Notes under the pieces: generated by a model
The model's input: the letters and a program-made list of their open reading frames with translations, nothing else
Told to the model about the DNA's origin: nothing
The model's database searches: none
From: an uncultured Paracoccaceae bacterium
GTDB lineage: Bacteria > Pseudomonadota > Alphaproteobacteria > Rhodobacterales > Rhodobacteraceae
DNA length: 64,000 bases
Reading direction: 5' to 3'
Assembly (NCBI GenBank): GCA_943787785.1
Contig: CALSNT010000017.1
Span: 1-64,000 of the forward strand
In this document: positions 58,678-64,000 of the stretch, piece by piece
Layout of the letters: every line of letters begins with the position of its first letter
How positions within the stretch are numbered: position 1 is the stretch's first letter
Made by a program: the position numbers and the translations under genes

Positions 58678-60327
58678 CTACCCCGCAAGCAACGCCTTCG
58701 CCGCCGCTCGCGCCTCGTCTGAAACCGTATCGCCTGCCAGCATCCGTGCGATTTCGTCCACCCGCGCGGTTGAGTCCAGCGGGATCACCTCAGAGGTTGT
58801 GACCTCGCCCGCCACCGATTTACTGACCTGCCAGTGGTGCCCGGCCCGCGCTGCAACTTGCGGAGAATGCGTCACCACCAGCACCTGCGATCCCTCGGCA
58901 AGTGCTGCCAACCGCCGCCCGACGGCATCGGCGGTCGCCCCGCCAACCCCCCGGTCAATCTCGTCAAAAATCAGCGTCAGCCCGTCATTACCCGCAGTCA
59001 GGCAGACTTTCAGCGCCAGCAGGAACCGGCTGAGTTCACCACCCGACGCAATTTTGTTCAGCGCCCCGGACGGCGCGCCGGGGTTGGTGGCGACGGTGAA
59101 GGTGACGGCCTCGGCGCCCTCAGGGCCAGGGTCAGCAGGCGAGATTTCGGTCGCGAAGACAGCGCGCTCCATCTTTAGCGGAGCCAGCTCTGCCGCCATC
59201 GCTGCATCCAGGCGTTTCGCCGCCGAGGTGCGGCGTTTGCCCAACTTCATTGCGGCCTTCTCAAAAGCGGTTTCGGCGCGGGTCAGCACCTGCGTCAGAT
59301 CTGCCAAATCCCCCTCGCCCGCATCCAACGCAGCGATCTTGGCGCGCAGAGTATCGGCGAAGGCTGCCAAATCGTCCGGCAACACCTCATGCTTTCGCGC
59401 CAATGCCCGGATTGCGAACAGACGCTCCTCGGCCTGTTCCAGCGCGCCGGGGTCGAAATCGAGCGCCTGCAGGCACCCGGCGACCCCCTGTTCAGCATCC
59501 GCCAATTCATTCAGCGCACGGCCAAGTGCAGCAAGTGGGCCGTCCAACCGTCCCTCAACCTCTCCGGCCGCATCGTCCAGCCAGCGTTGCGCGTCCAGCA
59601 TCGGACCTTCCGCTCCGTCGCCGCCAAGTGCCTGATGTGCTTTGGTAATCCCCTCGCGGATACGCTCGGCGTTCTGCATCAAACGGCGGGCTGCATCCAG
59701 CGTCGCCTCCTCGCCCGGTTCCGGGTTCAGTGCATCAAGCTCGGCGACTGCATGGCGCAGAAACTCTTCCTCGGCGCGCACCTCGGCCAGTGCGGCTTGT
59801 GCCTGTTCCAACGCCTTCTGCGCGGCAGCCTTGCCACGCCATGCATCCCGGACCGCCACCAGAGCGGTATCGTTCTCGGCAAATTCATCCAGCAAAGCCC
59901 GATGCCCGCGCGGGTTCAGCAACCCGCGATCATCGTGCTGGCCGTGCAGCTCGACCAATGTATCGGACAGGGCGCGCAAAACCTCGCCAGAGGCACGACG
60001 GTCATTGACGAAGGCGGTCTTGCGACCATCTGCGGAGTTCACCCGACGCAGGATCAACTCATCCTCAACCGGCAGACCCGCTTCCTCCAGAACCGCGCGC
60101 GCGGGATGGTCGGCAGCCAGATCGAACCAAGCGATGACCTCTCCCTGTGCGGCACCGGCGCGGACCAGTTCAGCTCGGCCACGCCAACCCAAGACAAACC
60201 CAAGCGCATCTAGAAGGATCGATTTCCCGGCCCCAGTTTCACCCGTCAGAACGTTCAAACCCGGCTGAAATCCTAGTTCCAGCCGGTCTATGATCAGCAA
60301 ATCACGGATATCAAGGCCGCGTAGCAT
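58678..60327 (-). CDS. recN: DNA repair protein RecN
   Basis: 549 residues. Walker A is LTGETGAGKSILLDALGF, the ABC signature is IASGGELSRFLLALKV, and Walker B is LTLIFDEIDRGVGGATAD. Two coiled-coil arms separate the halves (residues about 155-360). RecN is an SMC-like protein for double-strand break repair. It is 12 bases downstream of bamD, usual in this group. Confidence 0.95.
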   Translation of the reverse strand: MLRGLDIRDLLIIDRLELGFQPGLNVLTGETGAGKSILLDALGFVLGWRGRAELVRAGAAQGEVIAWFDLAADHPARAVLEEAGLPVEDELILRRVNSADGRKTAFVNDRRASGEVLRALSDTLVELHGQHDDRGLLNPRGHRALLDEFAENDTALVAVRDAWRGKAAAQKALEQAQAALAEVRAEEEFLRHAVAELDALNPEPGEEATLDAARRLMQNAERIREGITKAHQALGGDGAEGPMLDAQRWLDDAAGEVEGRLDGPLAALGRALNELADAEQGVAGCLQALDFDPGALEQAEERLFAIRALARKHEVLPDDLAAFADTLRAKIAALDAGEGDLADLTQVLTRAETAFEKAAMKLGKRRTSAAKRLDAAMAAELAPLKMERAVFATEISPADPGPEGAEAVTFTVATNPGAPSGALNKIASGGELSRFLLALKVCLTAGNDGLTLIFDEIDRGVGGATADAVGRRLAALAEGSQVLVVTHSPQVAARAGHHWQVSKSVAGEVTTSEVIPLDSTARVDEIARMLAGDTVSDEARAAAKALLAG

Positions 60328-60339
60328 GGGGCCTGTTTG

Positions 60340-61212
60340 TCAGAGCCACTGGCCCTTCACAACCTGACGATAAATCTGCGCCAGCCAGCCGTTCCCCCTG
60401 GCTTCGGGGCTAAGCCCGCGACCGCGCAGCAGGGCGAAGCTATCCTGATACCACTCCGTCGAGCGATAGTTGTGGCCCAGAATGGCGGCAGCAGTCTGCG
60501 CTTCGGCGTCCAGACCAAGCGCGAGGTACGACTCAACAAGCCGGTGCAAAGCTTCGGGTGTGTGCGTCGTGGTCTGGAATTCTTCGACCACCACACGGAA
60601 CCTGTTGATGCCGCTGGTGTAGTGCTTCTTGCGCAGGTAGTAGCGCCCGATCTCCATCTCTTTGCCAGCCAGATGGTTAAAGGCCAGATCAAATTTCAGG
60701 CTGGCTGAGCGGGCATATTCGCTGTCGGGGTACTTCTCGATCACTTCGCGCAAGCTTTGCAGTGCCTGGAACGTCAGCCCCTGATCGCGGCCAACGTCGT
60801 CGACCTGATCGTAGTAGGACAGCGCAAGCAAATACTGCGCGTAAGCTGCGTCCTTGTCCGCAGGATATATATCGACATAGCGCTGCGCCGCCGAGCGCGC
60901 GTTCTCATAGTCTTTGTCGCGGTGATAGCTGAACGCTTGCATGATCAGCCCGCGTTTAGCCCACTCAGAATAGGGGTAAAGGCGCTCAACCTCGCCGAAA
61001 TAGCGGGCGGCTTCTTCCTCGTCGCCGCTTTCCAACTCGAACTCTGCACGTTCATAGATTTCCTGCGCGGAAAAGCTGTCCAGTGGCTTTTCGTCGGTGG
61101 CGAACATATTCTTGAACACGCCTGCACCCGGGATTCCGCCCCCGCCACTACAGCCGGCGATCAGCACAAGCGCTGTTGCGGATGCCATCAGCTTCAGACT
61201 GAGTCGCGCCAT
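60340..61212 (-). CDS. bamD: Outer membrane assembly lipoprotein BamD (ComL)
   Basis: 290 residues. The lipoprotein signal MARLSLKLMASATALVLIAGC ends at the lipobox Cys. TPR repeats follow (EIYERAEFELESGDEEEAARYF, YPYSEWAKRGLIMQAFSYH, AAQRYVDIYPADKDAAYAQY). BamD is part of the beta-barrel assembly complex. The start is set at the lipobox; the frame extends upstream to 61290. Confidence 0.93.
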   Translation of the reverse strand: MARLSLKLMASATALVLIAGCSGGGGIPGAGVFKNMFATDEKPLDSFSAQEIYERAEFELESGDEEEAARYFGEVERLYPYSEWAKRGLIMQAFSYHRDKDYENARSAAQRYVDIYPADKDAAYAQYLLALSYYDQVDDVGRDQGLTFQALQSLREVIEKYPDSEYARSASLKFDLAFNHLAGKEMEIGRYYLRKKHYTSGINRFRVVVEEFQTTTHTPEALHRLVESYLALGLDAEAQTAAAILGHNYRSTEWYQDSFALLRGRGLSPEARGNGWLAQIYRQVVKGQWL

Positions 61213-61346
61213 CGGGCCACCTATACCTGTCAATTCTTGCAGCGAGACGGCTAAACCCCGCCGTTCGCAGAACGGTCTAGCACAGGTCACGGGTCAGAGA
61301 AAACGCCCTTTGGCGGAAACGTGCGCAGATGTTCGTGAGGTTTGCT

Positions 61347-62279
61347 TCAGGCGTGCAGCGGCGCGTCCGAGCGATCCAGACCGGCACCGGGAAGTTGCGC
61401 GGTGCGTGCATCGTCGCAATCAACCATGCGATAAGCATTCGGGTCGGTGAACAGTGCGCGTAGCAGCGCATTGGTCAGCGCGTGACCGGCGCGGTGGCCG
61501 GAGTATCGACCCAGGATCGGCGCACCAGCCAAAGCCAAATCACCAAGCGCGTCAAGCATCTTGTGGCGCACGGGCTCGTCCTTGTGGCGCAGACCACCGG
61601 GCGACAGAACTTCGGAACCGTCCACAACGACGGCGTTTTCGTAAGTCCCACCCAGCGCCAACCCGCGGGCGCGCATCGCGTCCACGTCAATCGAGCGGCA
61701 GAAGGTGCGGCTATCGCACAACTCGTGCACGAAAGTGCCATTGGCCATGTTAAGCGACTTGTCCTGAACGCCAATCGCTGCGTCGGCAAAGTCGATGTGG
61801 AAGTCGATGGAAAGCGTCGCACCGGGGTCCAGACGCGCCCAGGCATCGCCGCGCCGCACTTCGACAGCTTCCAGAATTTCAATGGCACGAACAGGCGCAT
61901 CTGAACGACGCAGCCCACGGGCGAGGATGGCGCTGACAAATTCTGCCGCGCTGCCATCCAGGATCGGCACTTCCGGTCCGTCAATTTCAATCAGCACGTT
62001 GTGAATGCCGCAACCGGCTATCGCCGCCATAACATGTTCGACGGTAGCAACCGACACGCCATCACTATTGCTGATCCGGGTGCAAAGCTCCGACTCGCTC
62101 ACCGCGTGCCACTTTGCAGCGATCAGAGCGTCCCGGTCGGTAACATCCGTGCGGCGAAACCAGATGCCGAATTCGGCCGAGGCCGGGTGCAGCGTCATCC
62201 GAACCGGCTGGCCGCTATGTAGGCCGACGCCGGTAAAACTGATCGGTGATTTCAAAGTGGCTTGCACCAAAGTCCCCAT
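61347..62279 (-). CDS. lpxC: UDP-3-O-acyl-N-acetylglucosamine deacetylase LpxC
   Basis: 310 residues. The zinc ligands are in VATVEHVMAAIAGCGI and VRHKMLDALGDLAL; ILGRYSGHRAGHALTNALL carries the catalytic His. LpxC makes the first committed step in lipid A synthesis, showing a Gram-negative cell. It lies behind ftsZ, separated by a terminator. Confidence 0.96.
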   Translation of the reverse strand: MGTLVQATLKSPISFTGVGLHSGQPVRMTLHPASAEFGIWFRRTDVTDRDALIAAKWHAVSESELCTRISNSDGVSVATVEHVMAAIAGCGIHNVLIEIDGPEVPILDGSAAEFVSAILARGLRRSDAPVRAIEILEAVEVRRGDAWARLDPGATLSIDFHIDFADAAIGVQDKSLNMANGTFVHELCDSRTFCRSIDVDAMRARGLALGGTYENAVVVDGSEVLSPGGLRHKDEPVRHKMLDALGDLALAGAPILGRYSGHRAGHALTNALLRALFTDPNAYRMVDCDDARTAQLPGAGLDRSDAPLHA

Positions 62280-62440
62280 TTTTTTGTTGGCCAGATCAGA
62301 GTTCGTCCGGCATCATTTTCGTAGGCTTTGGGAGCGATATCCTCAACTCAATCTTTGCAACGGGTTGAAACACGCGCGTCAGGCATTCGGCGGGAAATTG
62401 CCTATTCTCAATATTCAGCCCGCAACGTGCTGATCTTAAA

Positions 62441-62468
62441 AGAAAAAGGGCCAGCGACTGCCGGCCCT
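62441..62468 (-). terminator. Rho-independent terminator of ftsZ
   Basis: Read on the minus strand: AAGGGCCGGCAGTCGCTGGC... with GGGCC/GGCCC arms and then CTTTTTCTTTT. It begins about 22 bases after the ftsZ stop and ends the dcw-type transcript before lpxC, which thus needs its own promoter within 62280-62440. Confidence 0.85.
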
Positions 62469-62490
62469 TCGTTGTCACAATTGCCCGAAA

Positions 62491-64000
<1,510 letters not shown>

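Noticed and set aside
59389-60213. 274-codon plus-strand frame
   Set aside because: It is antisense to recN, which has all motifs in frame.

Overview
This is an alphaproteobacterial chromosome segment, most likely from the marine Rhodobacterales (Roseobacter group). The evidence is high GC, the block ftsZ-lpxC-bamD-recN in that order, the run yajC-secD-secF next to a Mth938-type gene and ccmABCDG, the RSP_2648-type PIN protein, GapR, and an N-terminal HAD domain on what appears to be a UbiA-type protein. No rRNA and no CRISPR array was seen. The only RNA gene found is one tRNA-Thr(TGT).

Layout. 1-4.7 kb: HAD/UbiA protein (cut by the window edge), lytic transglycosylase, a polytopic membrane protein and an AAA ATPase. 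5.0-7.5 kb: Lhr-like DEXH helicase. 7.4-10.2 kb: cytochrome c maturation operon ccmABCDG. 10.3-13.6 kb: Mth938-like gene and yajC-secD-secF. 13.8-17.0 kb: serS, PIN protein and an RlmI-like rRNA methyltransferase. 17.2-28.7 kb: a large divergent catabolic locus. Leftward it encodes a polar amino acid ABC ATPase and permease, an AhpD-like protein, a Rieske oxygenase and a second CMD/AhpD-like protein. Rightward it encodes the matching binding protein, a creatininase-family hydrolase, a tripartite tricarboxylate transporter (tctC-tctB-tctA), and an acylating aldehyde dehydrogenase plus CoA ligase that resemble the sulfoacetate pathway enzymes SauS and SauT.

28.9-37.1 kb is a mobile or decayed island: an RTX-repeat remnant, a serine recombinase, an intact IS3-family element, three small unknown genes, an IS21-family element between two truncated genes, an IS3 fragment, GGGGGTAT repeats, and the tRNA-Thr whose 3' end faces the island. 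37.2-49.9 kb carries an FkbM methyltransferase, an orphan iron-type ABC permease, several conserved hypotheticals, gapR, a SnoaL-like protein, an SDR, prfC, a DEAD-box helicase, a Sel1-repeat protein and a tautomerase. 49.9-58.5 kb: flavodoxin-like reductase, DUF1622 protein, isovaleryl-CoA dehydrogenase, a DegT-type aminotransferase diverging from an MmgE/PrpD protein, a ClC channel and a GlcD-like FAD oxidase. 58.7-64 kb: recN, bamD, lpxC and ftsZ (5' end outside the window).

A striking property is that many housekeeping genes (the Lhr-like helicase, prfC, the DEAD-box helicase, gapR, the AAA ATPase and others) are broken by single-base indels. Nearly all are one-base insertions and several sit in G, C or T runs. 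They cluster at 3.8-7.2 kb and 40.5-49.8 kb and are absent from long stretches. I read this mainly as consensus sequence error rather than gene decay. Affected genes are given as single features spanning all frames, with the break points described.
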